A stretch of DNA of 64,000 bases from Halomonas getboli (GTDB taxonomy: Bacteria > Pseudomonadota > Gammaproteobacteria > Pseudomonadales > Halomonadaceae): NCBI RefSeq assembly GCF_023094245.1, contig NZ_JALMEW010000001.1:623086-687085 (forward strand), in the 5' to 3' direction. Positions 29,023 through 37,785 of this stretch are shown here, piece after piece (within the stretch, counting starts at the first letter, position 1; each line of letters starts with the position of its first letter). Position numbers and translations under genes: made by a program. Under the pieces are notes generated by a model. That model did no database searches. It was not told the DNA's origin and was given only the letters and a program-made list of their open reading frames with translations.

Positions 29023-30257
29023 TAAGCGGGCTTGCCCACCTCGTGATAGACCTTGCCGCCCTTCATGATCGTCAGCAGCTGGGTCTGCGGGTCGGTGAGG
29101 GCGGTGATGTCTTCCAGCGGATTGTCGCGCACCACCAGCAGGTCGGCGCGGGCGCCGGGGATGACCTCGCCGAAGTCGCCGACGTAGCCGAAGGCGTCGG
29201 CGGCGTTGCAGGTGGCGGCGCGGACCAGGTCGGCGGCGGGCACCACGCCCTTGCGCAGGTGGAATTCATTGAGCTGATGGCGCTGCATGCGGCCGAGCAG
29301 GTCGGAGCCGTAGAGCATCTTTACGCCGTGCTTCTGTGCCATCTCCAGCGCGCGGCCGCCGGCCTCCAGCACGTCGAACACCTTGCGCTGCAGGTGTTCG
29401 GCCATGCCGGCGGCCACGCCTTCCTTGGCCAGGGCGTCGTAGGTGGCCAGCGTCGGCGTCAGGTAGGCGTCGTGCTCCAGGAACAGGCGGCAGCTCTCCT
29501 CGTCCATCAGGTTGCCGTGCTCGATGGTCTTCACGCCGCGGGGAATCAGCCGGTTGATGGCCCGCGCGGTGTAGGCGTGGGCCATGGTATGGATGTTGGC
29601 GGCGGTGGCTTCCTCGACGATGGCGTCGATCTCTTCCAGCGAGAACTGGGTGCTGTCGATGCGGTCGGTGGGCGAGGACACACCGCCGGAGGCCATGATC
29701 TTGATCTGGGTGGCGCCCTTGCGGATCTCGTCGCGCGCGGCGCGGCGCACCTCGCTGACGCCGTCGCAGACCCGGCCGAGGCCGGCACAGCAGAAGCAGC
29801 CCTCGAAGGTCTGCTGGCCCGGGCCGCGCATGTCGCCGTGCCCGCCGGTCTGCGACAGGGCGTTGCCGCAGTAGAGCAGCCGCGGGCCGATCAGGCTGTC
29901 CTCGTCGACGGCGTTGGCCAGGCCGTAGTCGGCGCCGCCGGCGTCGCGCACCGTGGTGAAGCCGCGCATCAGCATGGCCTCCAGCAGCTCGCTGGACTTG
30001 GCGCCGACGTAGAAGGGCGAGAGCGTTTCCAGCAGAGCGAAGTCGGGGGTGATGGCGGTGACGTGGACGTGGGCGTCGACCAGGCCGGGCATCAGGTAGT
30101 GGCCCTGCACGTCGATGACGCGGTCGTCCTCGCCGGCGAGCGGGGCCTCGCCGACCTCGACGATGCGGCCGTCCTGGATGCGGACCTCGCGGCCGGGCAG
30201 TACGCGGCCGGCGCGGGTGTCGATGACGTTGGCGTTGATGAAGCGGGTGGTGGTCAT
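29022..30257 (-). CDS. Metal-dependent amidohydrolase (imidazolonepropionase/prolidase-like)
   Basis: 411 residues from ATG 30257, which begins MTTTRFINANVID; the frame runs much further upstream but that part lies inside the TRAP genes. Zinc ligands and active-site residues are visible: HVHVT near residue 66, the lysine in KIMASGGVSSP near 184, AHAYTARAINR and TIEHGNLMDEE near 226 and 248, and the Asp in LYGSDLLG near 323. These fit the amidohydrolase group that includes Xaa-Pro and Xaa-Arg dipeptidases. It is the last gene of a TRAP operon, so it probably hydrolyses the imported substrate. Confidence 0.88.
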   Translation of the reverse strand: MTTTRFINANVIDTRAGRVLPGREVRIQDGRIVEVGEAPLAGEDDRVIDVQGHYLMPGLVDAHVHVTAITPDFALLETLSPFYVGAKSSELLEAMLMRGFTTVRDAGGADYGLANAVDEDSLIGPRLLYCGNALSQTGGHGDMRGPGQQTFEGCFCCAGLGRVCDGVSEVRRAARDEIRKGATQIKIMASGGVSSPTDRIDSTQFSLEEIDAIVEEATAANIHTMAHAYTARAINRLIPRGVKTIEHGNLMDEESCRLFLEHDAYLTPTLATYDALAKEGVAAGMAEHLQRKVFDVLEAGGRALEMAQKHGVKMLYGSDLLGRMQRHQLNEFHLRKGVVPAADLVRAATCNAADAFGYVGDFGEVIPGARADLLVVRDNPLEDITALTDPQTQLLTIMKGGKVYHEVGKPA

Positions 30258-30298
30258 GGGGGGCTTCCTTCGAGCGTTTGTTGTCGTTGTGTGGCGGG

Positions 30299-31606
30299 TC
30301 ACAGCATCTGTTGGGGGAGAGTGAGCGAGAGCGCGGGGATCAGCACGATCAGCAGCAGGGCGACGATGTCCATGACGATGAACCAGCTGACGCCGCGGAA
30401 CACCTCGGGCAGGGTCACGCTCTTGCCCAGGGCGCCCTTGATCACGTAGACGTTGAGGCCGATCGGCGGGGTGACCAGGCCGACCTCCAGCAGCTTGACC
30501 ACGATGATGCCGAACCATACCAGGTTGAGGTCGGCGCCTTGCACCAGCGGCAGGATCAACGGCAGCGTCAGCAGCATCAGGCCGATGGAGTCGATGAACA
30601 TGCCGAGCACCAGGTAGATCACCGCCACGGCGAGGATGATCCACCAGGTCTCGGTGCTGACGCCGAGGATCAGCTCCGAGAAGGCGGCGGGCACGCCGCT
30701 CATGGCCAGGAAGCGGGTGAAGAACAGCGAGCCGATCAGGATGATGAAGATGCTGGCGGTGCTGACGGCGGTGCGCGTCAGCGCCTCGCGGATGGCGCTC
30801 AGGGACAGGGTGCGGCGCGCCAGGGCGATCAGCGCGGCGATGGTGGTGCCCACCGCGCCGGCCTCGGTGGGCGAGAACACGCCTAGGAAGATGCCGCCCA
30901 GCACGGCGGTGATCAGCAGCGGTAGCGGCCAGATATGGCGAAAGGCCTGCCACTTCTCGTCCCAGCTGGAGGTGACCTGGGCATGGCCGGCCAGTGCCGG
31001 ATTGGCCTTGACCCGGGCCATGATCATCACGATGTAGAGCAGTGCCGAGAGCAGCCCGGGCAGAAAGCCGGCCATGAACAGCTGGCCCACCGAGACCTGG
31101 GCGTAGACGCCGTAGAGCACCAGCAGCACGCTGGGCGGAATCAGCGAGCCCAGGGTGCCCGAGGCCGCCACGGTGCCGGTGGCCAGGCCCTTGTCGTAGT
31201 TTCGCTTGAGCATCTCCGGCACGGCGATGCGCGACATGGCCGCGGAGGTGGCCACGCTGGAGCCGGAGGCGGCGGCGAAGAAGGCCGAGGCCATGACGCT
31301 TGCCACCGCGAGCCCGCCGGGCAGCCGGGCGAGATACAGGCGCATGGCCTGGAACAGGCCCTCGGTCATGCGGGTGGTGGTGCACAGGTAGCCCATGAAC
31401 AGGAACATGGGCGCGGCGGTCAGCTCCCAGGTGCCGGCGAAGTCGAACGGGGTGGCGGAGATCATGCCCCAGGCGACGCGCATGTTGACCAGCTGGCCGA
31501 TGCCGACGATGGACACCAGCCCCAGGGCGACGCCGATGGGCACGCGCAGGGCGATCAGGGACAGGGCGGCGGCGATGCCCGCCACGCCGATCTCGAGATG
31601 ACTCAT
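30299..31606 (-). CDS. TRAP transporter large permease DctM
   Basis: 435 residues, about 12 membrane segments, with DctM marks: MFLFMGYLCTTTRMTEGLF near residue 68, FFAAASGSSVATSAAMSRI near 108, LGSLIPPSVLLVLYGVY near 150 and VTPPIGLNVYVIKGA near 378. It forms the sodium-driven channel part of a DctP-type TRAP system with the DctQ and DctP encoded upstream. The start lies 10 bp after the DctQ stop. Confidence 0.95.
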   Translation of the reverse strand: MSHLEIGVAGIAAALSLIALRVPIGVALGLVSIVGIGQLVNMRVAWGMISATPFDFAGTWELTAAPMFLFMGYLCTTTRMTEGLFQAMRLYLARLPGGLAVASVMASAFFAAASGSSVATSAAMSRIAVPEMLKRNYDKGLATGTVAASGTLGSLIPPSVLLVLYGVYAQVSVGQLFMAGFLPGLLSALLYIVMIMARVKANPALAGHAQVTSSWDEKWQAFRHIWPLPLLITAVLGGIFLGVFSPTEAGAVGTTIAALIALARRTLSLSAIREALTRTAVSTASIFIILIGSLFFTRFLAMSGVPAAFSELILGVSTETWWIILAVAVIYLVLGMFIDSIGLMLLTLPLILPLVQGADLNLVWFGIIVVKLLEVGLVTPPIGLNVYVIKGALGKSVTLPEVFRGVSWFIVMDIVALLLIVLIPALSLTLPQQML

Positions 31607-31615
31607 GGCAGGCTC

Positions 31616-32125
31616 CTAGAGTGCCTGGCGAAGGCGGATCGCCTTCAGCATGTTGGCGACGATGGCGAGGCAGATGGCGGCGAAGCCGAGCGGCAGCGCC
31701 CAGCGGCTGGGCCACAGGTAGAAGGTGAAGTTGGCCATGGCGGTCTCCCGGGACAGGGTCGCGTCCAGCGCGTCCAGGTAGCCCTGGTAGCCAAGCATGG
31801 CGAAATAGCTCACCCCCAGGACGCCGGCGAACAGGTAGAGCGCGAGCTGCACGGCGGGCGGGAAGCGGCCGACCAGCACGTCGACGCTGATGTGTTCGCC
31901 CATGCGCTCGGTGTAGGCCAGCGGCAGGAACACCAGCGCCACCATGTAGTAGAAGGAGACGATCTCCAGCGTGCCGGGGAAGGACTGTCCGACGACGTAG
32001 CGCAGCGCGACGTCCAGGGTCACGTGCAGCGCCATCAGCATCAGGAACAGGGCGGCCAGCACCAGGGTGGCGCGGTTGACCCAGTCGCTGAGGATTTCGA
32101 TATGGCGTCCGACGGTGCGGATCAT
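31616..32125 (-). CDS. TRAP transporter small permease DctQ
   Basis: 169 residues with four membrane segments and the family pattern ALRYVVGQSFPGTLEIVSFY near residue 40 and TERMGEHISVDVLVGRFP near 80. The longer frame that contains it starts inside the TetR gene; the true start is ATG 32125, overlapping the TetR stop by 4 bp. Confidence 0.92.
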   Translation of the reverse strand: MIRTVGRHIEILSDWVNRATLVLAALFLMLMALHVTLDVALRYVVGQSFPGTLEIVSFYYMVALVFLPLAYTERMGEHISVDVLVGRFPPAVQLALYLFAGVLGVSYFAMLGYQGYLDALDATLSRETAMANFTFYLWPSRWALPLGFAAICLAIVANMLKAIRLRQAL

Positions 32126-32751
32126 GTGGCATCTCCCGAGGTGGAAGAGGCGCCGATGTAGCCGGTCTCGAGCAGCATGCGTTTCCAGAACAGCAGCATG
32201 TCGCGGTACAGCGCCGGGTCGTCGCGCCAGATGCTCTGGGCGCCCATGCCGCGCATCATGCACAGGGTGGCGTTCAGGGCGACGCGATTCTCGTCGCTGG
32301 CGTGGCTGCCGTTGGCGACGAGCTGCTCCCAGATCTGCTCCAGTGAGGCGTTGAAGCGCGCCGCCAGCGGTTCCAGCACGCTCATGATGGCGGGGTCGGT
32401 GCGGGCGGTGGTGAGGTACTCCAGGGTGACCATGAACAGGTCGCCCTTGAAGTGCTCGTGCAGTGCCTGCAGCAGGCCGTCCACGTCCATCTCGCCTTGT
32501 CGCATGCGCTCGGCCAGGTCGCGCACGCTGACCACCTCGCGTTCGAGCAGGTCTTCGAGCGCGGCCTGCATCAGCGCTTCCTTGGTCGGGTAGTGGTGGA
32601 CCAGGGCGCCGCGCGAGACGCCGGCGGCGCGGGCCACGTCGACCGTGGAGGTGGCGCGGATGCCCTGGCTCAGGATGCATTCGAGCGTGGCCTGCATGAT
32701 CTTGGCCTGGGTCTGGCGGGAGCGCTGTTCCTGGGTCTGGCGTTGGCTCAT
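32122..32751 (-). CDS. TetR-family transcriptional regulator
   Basis: 209 residues with the N-terminal helix-turn-helix TSTVDVARAAGVSRGALVHHY near residue 37 (split across two helices) and an all-helical C-terminal ligand domain. Start ATG 32751 gives MSQRQTQEQRSRQTQAKI; the larger overlapping frame is out of context. It is placed inside the TRAP operon between the DctP and DctQ genes, with a 4-bp overlap to DctQ. A near-perfect inverted repeat upstream of DctP at 34058-34079 is a plausible operator, giving self-controlled expression of the whole unit. Confidence 0.9.
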   Translation of the reverse strand: MSQRQTQEQRSRQTQAKIMQATLECILSQGIRATSTVDVARAAGVSRGALVHHYPTKEALMQAALEDLLEREVVSVRDLAERMRQGEMDVDGLLQALHEHFKGDLFMVTLEYLTTARTDPAIMSVLEPLAARFNASLEQIWEQLVANGSHASDENRVALNATLCMMRGMGAQSIWRDDPALYRDMLLFWKRMLLETGYIGASSTSGDAT

Positions 32752-32819
32752 CGGGGGCTCTCGGCAGGGAAAGGCCGCTCGTCGGATCACGACATCACGA
32801 GCGGCCGTCGGTGGGCGGC

Positions 32820-33959
32820 TCAGTAGATGCCGTAGTCGGCCGGTAGGGTGTCGTAGATCTCCCGCATGGCGAGCTCGGCCAGGGCGTCCTCGTCGCTGCG
32901 GTCGACGTCGGCGAGCAGCCCCTGCCATTTCTGGTAGGTGGCCAGGAAGTCGTCGATCAGCGCCTTCGGGTCCTCGACGCCGTACTTGTCGCGGGCGACG
33001 TCGTAGATGCCGGCCAGGGCCTGCTCGCGGAAGTCTTCCACCGACTGCATCAGGTCCGGCTCCGGCTGGAAGATCTGGTTGCCCTTGGCCTGGGCTTCCT
33101 CGAGGGCGTCGTCGGCGGTATCGAGGTATTGCACGATCATGCGCGTCATGGCCTTGGCGGAAGCCTGCTTGAAGACGTCGCGCTGGTCGTCGGTCAGGCC
33201 GGACCAGAAGTCCTCGTTGAAGCCCCACTGCGGACCGGACCAGTACATGCCGGTGGGCAGCAGGGTGGTGTAGTCGGCGACTTCCCACAGCGAGCGGTCG
33301 ATCAGGTCGTTGGCGGCGTTGGTAGCGCAGTCGAGTGAACCGCGGTCGAGACCGGTGTACATCTCGCTGGAGGGCACGTTGACCGGGATGCCGCCGGCCT
33401 GCTCGACCCAGGCCGAGACGGTGGAGCCGGCGGTGCGGATGCGCTTGCCCTGGAGTTCCTCGAGGTTGCGCACCGGCTCGCGGCAGAACAGCACGTAGGG
33501 CGGCGTGGTGTAGGCGCCGAGGTAGACGATGTTGAGGTCCTGCCACTCCTGCAGCTGGATCGGGTTGTGGGTGCTGAAGTCGGTGACCGCAAGGATGGCG
33601 ATCAGCGGGTCGTCGAAGTTGAAGCCCAGCTCCTGCACGGCGTTGGCGACCGGCATCTCCGACGGCGTGTAGACCGCGGCGTGGTGGGCCACCTGGACGA
33701 TGCCGTCCTGGATGCCCTGCAGGCTGGCGCGCGGGGCGAGCAGCACGGTTCCGGTGTAGACCTCCGGGTCGAGCTCGCCGTGGGACAGCTCGCGCACGGT
33801 GTCGGCCCACTCGATGTAGCCGTACTTCGAGTGCGGATGCTGCTGGTCGTAGAACGAATTGGCGATGAAAGACGTCTCGGCCTGGGCGCTGGTGGCCAGG
33901 GCGGGCAGCGTCATGGCGGCGGCGATCGCCAGGGTCAGGTGGCTTCGCTTGAGGGTCAT
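32820..33959 (-). CDS. TRAP transporter DctP-type solute-binding protein
   Basis: 379 residues with a signal peptide (about 1-27, cleavage after SAQA) and the DctP core: HPHSKYGYIEWADTVRELS near residue 41, ELQGKRIRTAGSTVSAWVEQ near 167 and the GLDRGSLDCATNA block near 208. It captures an anionic ligand in the periplasm for the DctQ/DctM pair. First gene of a five-gene operon (DctP, TetR, DctQ, DctM, amidohydrolase). Ligand unknown; the amidohydrolase points to an amide or cyclic amide. Confidence 0.93.
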   Translation of the reverse strand: MTLKRSHLTLAIAAAMTLPALATSAQAETSFIANSFYDQQHPHSKYGYIEWADTVRELSHGELDPEVYTGTVLLAPRASLQGIQDGIVQVAHHAAVYTPSEMPVANAVQELGFNFDDPLIAILAVTDFSTHNPIQLQEWQDLNIVYLGAYTTPPYVLFCREPVRNLEELQGKRIRTAGSTVSAWVEQAGGIPVNVPSSEMYTGLDRGSLDCATNAANDLIDRSLWEVADYTTLLPTGMYWSGPQWGFNEDFWSGLTDDQRDVFKQASAKAMTRMIVQYLDTADDALEEAQAKGNQIFQPEPDLMQSVEDFREQALAGIYDVARDKYGVEDPKALIDDFLATYQKWQGLLADVDRSDEDALAELAMREIYDTLPADYGIY

Positions 33960-34057
33960 CTTGTCTCCCGGGCCGTGGATCGGCCATGCATTGTTGTTGG
34001 GCTTTGCCGGGTGCCGGTGAAGGGCGGCATCTGAAGACTAGTCAGCTCCTCATAAAA

Positions 34058-34079
34058 AAACAAGCAGGACTGTTTGTTT
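34058..34079. promoter_or_regulatory. Probable TetR operator
   Basis: AAACAAGCA and TGTTTGTTT flank GGAC as an inverted repeat with one mismatch in nine, about 100 bp upstream of the DctP gene whose operon includes a TetR regulator. Confidence 0.6.
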
Positions 34080-34101
34080 CTTAAGCGACACGGCCAACAG
34101 T

Positions 34102-34140
34102 GGGGTCAGACCCCCTAAGCCAATTGAGGGGTCTGGCCCC
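34102..34140. repeat. Palindromic repeat, copy 2
   Basis: GGGGTCAGACCCC, a CTAAGCCAATTGA core and GGGGTCTGGCCCC (one change). It lies at one end of the RAYT remnant. Confidence 0.88.
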
Positions 34141-34151
34141 AAAGCTAACTA

Positions 34152-34178
34152 AGGGGGCTGCCCCCTCAATTGGCCTAA
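34152..34178. repeat. Palindromic repeat, degenerate copy 3
   Basis: AGGGGGCTGCCCCCT followed by CAATTGGCCTAAGG, a diverged half in inverted orientation to copy 2. It abuts the C-terminal end of the RAYT remnant, so copies 2 and 3 form a larger inverted pair. Confidence 0.7.
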
Positions 34179-34179
34179 G

Positions 34180-34501
34180 GGCTTGCCGCGGCGGGTCTGC
34201 TGGCGGATCTCGTCTACCAGGCCGTCGGGGAGGTCGGTGTCGAACAGGTGGCGGTAGCGTTCGCAGCGCTGTTCGGGGCGGCGGGCGAGGTCGTCGTAGG
34301 CGGCGTGGCCAGCAGGTGTACGTGATTGGTCATTAGCACATAGGCGTGGATGGCGACTCCGCAGATCTGGCGGGCCTCGTCGAGGATGGCGAGATAGTTC
34401 GTGGCATCGCGGCGATGGACGAAGCAGGCACCGCGATTGTTGCCGCGCTGGATCTCGTGCACGGGCGTTTCGGGCAGCAGCAGCCTGGTGGGGCGGGCCA
34501 T
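34180..34501 (-). pseudogene. REP-associated tyrosine transposase (RAYT) with internal deletion
   Basis: The N-terminal part (from ATG 34501) has the TnpA_REP signature: EIQRGNNRGACF, then AYVLMTNHVHLLATP with the HUH-type histidine pair. Directly after it, in another frame, comes AAYDDLARRPEQRCERYRHL and GLVDEIRQQTRRGKPLG, which is the usual C-terminal tail of these proteins. About 100 residues between them, including the catalytic tyrosine region, are missing. The remnant is flanked by palindromic repeats on both sides, as expected for a RAYT and its REP elements. Confidence 0.82.
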
Positions 34502-34558
34502 GGCGCACTCTCCGATGCTATGGAGATGGTGCTCAGTATAGTGGCCTCAGCCCGCTTT

Positions 34559-34596
34559 GGGGTCAGACCCCTAAGCGGGTTGAGGGGTCTGACCCC
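34559..34596. repeat. Palindromic repeat, copy 4
   Basis: GGGGTCAGACCCC, CTAAGCGGGTTGA-type core, GGGGTCTGACCCC. It lies between the RAYT remnant and the stop of the second DctM gene. Confidence 0.9.
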
Positions 34597-34605
34597 AAGG
34601 GGGGA

Positions 34606-35910
34606 TTAGCTCGAGAGGGCGGCAGGTAGCCACAGCGCGATATCTGGCCAGATGCTGATGATCAGCGCGGCGAGGCACATCAGCAGGAAGAAGGGGGCGG
34701 CGGCGAGGGCCACGCGGCCGATGCTCTCGCCGGTCAGGCCCTGCAGCACGAACAGGTTGAAGCCCACCGGCGGAGTGATCTGTCCCAGCTCCACCATGAT
34801 CACCAGGAAGATGCCGAACCACAGCGGGTCATAGCCGGCCTGGACGATGATCGGCAGGGTGATCGGCAGGCTCATCACGGTGATCGAGATGCCGTCGAGG
34901 AACAGCCCCAGCAGCACGTAGAACAGGGCCATGGCTAGCAGCAGCGCCACCGGCGAGAAGTGCTGCGCGGCGATCCAGCCGGCCAGCTCGCTCGTCAGGT
35001 GCAGGTAGCCCATGGCGGTGGAGAGCAGGGCGGCGGCCACCAGCAGGCTGCACACCATCACCGCGCTGATCAGCGCGCCGCGCAGGGCGTCCAGGAACAG
35101 CGCGAGCGTCAGCTGGCGCTCGCACAGCAGCAGGATCAGGGTAGCGGCGCAGCCGACGGCGGCGGCCTCGGAGGGCGTGGCGATGCCGGTGTAGATGGCG
35201 CCGATGACGATCACGATCAGCCCCAGCACTGGCGACAGATCCCGCAGCGCCTGGAAGATGCCGCTGCCGGTGTCCTCGGCCTTGGGTGCCAGGGCCGGAT
35301 TGGCCAGGCAGCGCAGTCCCACGTAGCCGACATACAGCGCGGCGACCACCAGCCCCGGCAGCACGCCGGCCATGAACAGCTTGCTGATCGAGACCTCGGC
35401 CTGCACGCCGTAGACGATCATCACGATCGACGGCGGGATCAAGAGCCCCAGGCTTCCGGCGCCGGCCAGCGAGCCGATCGACAGGTCGCGATCGTACTGG
35501 CGCTCGGCCAGCTCGCGGGTGGTGATCTTGCCGATGGTGGCGGTGGTGGCCGCACTCGAGCCGCTGACCGCGGCAAACAGCGTGCAGCCCAGCACGTTGG
35601 TGTGCAGGATGCCGCCGGGCAGGCGGCGGGTGAGCGGCGTCAGGCCGCGGAACAGCCTTTCGGAGATGTTGGAGCGGAAGATCAGCTCGCCCATCAGGAT
35701 GAACAGCGGGATGGCGGAAAGCTCCCAGCTGTTGGCGGCGCGGAACAGGATCTTGGACAGAATCAGACCGATGCGGTTGGCGTCGAAGTCGCCGAGCCCC
35801 CACAGCGAGAGCATGGCGACAATGACCAGGCCGGCGAACACCCAGCTGCCCAGCGCCAGCACGGCCAGCAGCAGGCCGATCACGCCGGCCCCGATGAATA
35901 GCGTTTCCAT
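34606..35910 (-). CDS. TRAP transporter large permease DctM (second system)
   Basis: 434 residues, about 12 membrane segments, with LFILMGELIFRSNISERLF near residue 69, LFAAVSGSSAATTATIGKIT near 110, LGLLIPPSIVMIVYGVQAE near 153 and ITPPVGFNLFVLQGLTGES near 380. Its ATG immediately follows the DctQ stop codon. It ends 10 bp from a palindromic repeat. It belongs with DctQ and DctP upstream. Confidence 0.95.
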   Translation of the reverse strand: METLFIGAGVIGLLLAVLALGSWVFAGLVIVAMLSLWGLGDFDANRIGLILSKILFRAANSWELSAIPLFILMGELIFRSNISERLFRGLTPLTRRLPGGILHTNVLGCTLFAAVSGSSAATTATIGKITTRELAERQYDRDLSIGSLAGAGSLGLLIPPSIVMIVYGVQAEVSISKLFMAGVLPGLVVAALYVGYVGLRCLANPALAPKAEDTGSGIFQALRDLSPVLGLIVIVIGAIYTGIATPSEAAAVGCAATLILLLCERQLTLALFLDALRGALISAVMVCSLLVAAALLSTAMGYLHLTSELAGWIAAQHFSPVALLLAMALFYVLLGLFLDGISITVMSLPITLPIIVQAGYDPLWFGIFLVIMVELGQITPPVGFNLFVLQGLTGESIGRVALAAAPFFLLMCLAALIISIWPDIALWLPAALSS

Positions 35911-36471
35911 TCAGGCGTCTCCGGTGTCGAAGGAGTGGCGCTGCACCAGGATGCGCAGCGAGCGAACGGCGAGCACCAGGCACAGCAGGTAGAGCCCGAC
36001 CAGCAGCGTGCCCTGGGGAATCCACAGCGGCGTCTGGGCCAGGGTCTCGCTGACGATGCCGCGCTGAAAGCTGCGCTCCACGGCGATGGTCCAGTAGCGG
36101 GCCAGCCAGCCGAAGGCCAGCAGCGCCGAGACGCTGGCGAACAGCTCCAGCGGCCAGCGCCAGGCCCGGGGCAGCCGGTCGAGCACCAGCGCCACGCGAA
36201 TCAGCCCGCCCTTTTCCAGCGCATAGGGCAGGCCGAGGAAAGTCATCGCCGCCACGGCGTAGCCGATGTATTCGTCGAGGATGAAGGTCGAGTGCCCGAA
36301 CAGGCGCAGCCCGATCTCGAGCAGGATATGGCCGAGCATGTAGATCACCAGCAGCATGGCCAGGCCGGCGCCCAGCGCCGCCAGGGCGCTGGTCAGCCGG
36401 CCGAGGGCATCGACCAGCAGCGCGGCGACGCTGGGAAAGGCGCTGCCGTCACGGCGATGCTGTGAACTCAT
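35911..36471 (-). CDS. TRAP transporter small permease DctQ (second system)
   Basis: 186 residues, four membrane segments, with FILDEYIGYAVAAMTFLGLP near residue 58 and YALEKGGLIRVALVLDRLP following. The start overlaps the DctP stop by 4 bp (ATGA), so the three subunits are translationally linked. Confidence 0.92.
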   Translation of the reverse strand: MSSQHRRDGSAFPSVAALLVDALGRLTSALAALGAGLAMLLVIYMLGHILLEIGLRLFGHSTFILDEYIGYAVAAMTFLGLPYALEKGGLIRVALVLDRLPRAWRWPLELFASVSALLAFGWLARYWTIAVERSFQRGIVSETLAQTPLWIPQGTLLVGLYLLCLVLAVRSLRILVQRHSFDTGDA

Positions 36472-37520
36472 TGGGCGGTCTCTTCGTCACTCTCCTGGCC
36501 GTCGCTCCCCTGATGAAATGCCTCGAGGATGCGGGTGGCGCGCTCGCCGGTGCTCTCGACCCAGTCGTCGACGACCGGCTGGGCGGCCTCGGCCAGGGCG
36601 TCGTGGAACTCGGCCGGCACCGGGTCGTGGATGGCGACGCCGTGTTCCTCGAGCTGGGCATAGTTCTCGGCCACGCGCTCCTTCACCACCTCCCAGTTGT
36701 GGGCGTCGGTTTCCCTGGCGGCCTGGAGCACGGCTTGCTGGTCGTCCTCGCTCAGCGATTCGAAGGCGTCGCGATTCATGTGCACCATGTTGAGCGGCAC
36801 GGCGTACTGGATGGCGTTGAAGTCGCTGAGGTGCTCCCAGAAGCTGCCGTTGGCGCCGGCCTCGGCGGAGGTCAGCACCGCCTCGATGCCGCCGGTGGCG
36901 AGCTGGGGCACCACGTCGGCCCAGGACAGCTTGACCGGCGACGCGCCGGCGTTGACCAGGGTGGCGGTGCCGTTGCGGTCGTAGCTGCGGATCTTGAGGC
37001 CGTCGAGCGCTTCCATGCTGGTGACGGGCTTCTCGGCCCAGATGCCGCTGGCCGGCCAGGGCGAGGCGTAGAGCAGGATCTGGTCGTTGTCCTCGAACAC
37101 CTTGGCGTATTCCGGCCGGGCGATGTCGTAGAGCCGGTGGGCGGACGCGACGTCGTCGGCCACGAACGGCAGCGACGAGAGCAGGAAGATCGGATCGATG
37201 CCGCCCAGCGCGCCGGAGAGGCTGTCGGCGATCTGCACCGCGTTGTCGGCCACGGCGTAGAAGTGATCGCCGGAGCGGAAGCCCAGCGAGCCGCCGGTGT
37301 GCAGGGTGATGTCGACGTCGCCGTCGGTCAGTGCCTCCACCCGATCGATGAACCAGGCATCGCCCTGGGCATGAATCGAGCTGGCGTTGTATTCGTTGGA
37401 GAAGTCCATGCCGGCGGAATGGGCCGGCAGCGACGCGGCCAGGCCCAGAGCCAGCAGCGGCAGGGCCGCGGCTCGGTGGATGCAGCGGGAAGCGCCGGTG
37501 GGCGTCGGGAAGCGCGACAT
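36468..37520 (-). CDS. TRAP transporter solute-binding protein DctP (second system)
   Basis: 350 residues from ATG 37520, preceded by AAGGA at 8 nt; a longer frame begins at 37622 but lacks a ribosome site and would bury the signal peptide. Signal sequence about residues 1-35 (hydrophobic ALPLLALGLAASLPAHSA). The DctP core includes DVDITLHTGGSLGF near 58, LDGLKIRSYDRNGTATL near 155 and WADVVPQLATGGIEAVLTSA. The C terminus is unusually acidic (DGQESDEETAQ). First gene of a three-gene TRAP operon; ligand unknown. Confidence 0.92.
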   Translation of the reverse strand: MSRFPTPTGASRCIHRAAALPLLALGLAASLPAHSAGMDFSNEYNASSIHAQGDAWFIDRVEALTDGDVDITLHTGGSLGFRSGDHFYAVADNAVQIADSLSGALGGIDPIFLLSSLPFVADDVASAHRLYDIARPEYAKVFEDNDQILLYASPWPASGIWAEKPVTSMEALDGLKIRSYDRNGTATLVNAGASPVKLSWADVVPQLATGGIEAVLTSAEAGANGSFWEHLSDFNAIQYAVPLNMVHMNRDAFESLSEDDQQAVLQAARETDAHNWEVVKERVAENYAQLEEHGVAIHDPVPAEFHDALAEAAQPVVDDWVESTGERATRILEAFHQGSDGQESDEETAQ

Positions 37521-37636
37521 TGTTGTATTCCTTATAGTTGTCATCGTTTGCCTGTTCAGCATCCTCAAGAATGCTGCGATGCGGGAGTGCCAGTGCGACC
37601 TCCGCTGTTCCAGGGGCGGCACGTTCAGCCAGCTTT

Positions 37637-37683
37637 GGGGTCAGACCCTTAAGTCACTTAAGTCAACTGAGGGGTCTGACCCC
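37637..37683. repeat. Palindromic repeat, copy 5 (with internal duplication)
   Basis: GGGGTCAGACCC and GGGGTCTGACCCC separated by a longer core in which TTAAGTCA is partly duplicated. It lies between the divergent second TRAP operon and the aldolase gene. Confidence 0.88.
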
Positions 37684-37785
37684 TCAAGTGGCTGAGGATG
37701 ATCCGTTCTGGCAGGATGCTGGGCGGTGCCGCATCGCGCCAGCGCGCCCGTCACTCCCCGAACAATCCCATCAAGGAGTTTTCCG

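Noticed and set aside
29022..32132. A 1036-codon open frame on the minus strand
   Set aside because: Only its last 411 codons are a recognisable protein (amidohydrolase). The first part lies antisense or out of frame to DctM and DctQ and is arginine/proline-rich, typical of a GC-rich shadow frame.
31616..32680. A 354-codon frame ending as DctQ
   Set aside because: The first 185 codons overlap the TetR gene out of frame. DctQ starts at 32125.
32122..33987. A 621-codon open frame on the minus strand
   Set aside because: Its last 209 codons are a TetR regulator with its own ATG; the upstream part overlaps the DctP gene in another frame and has shadow-type composition.
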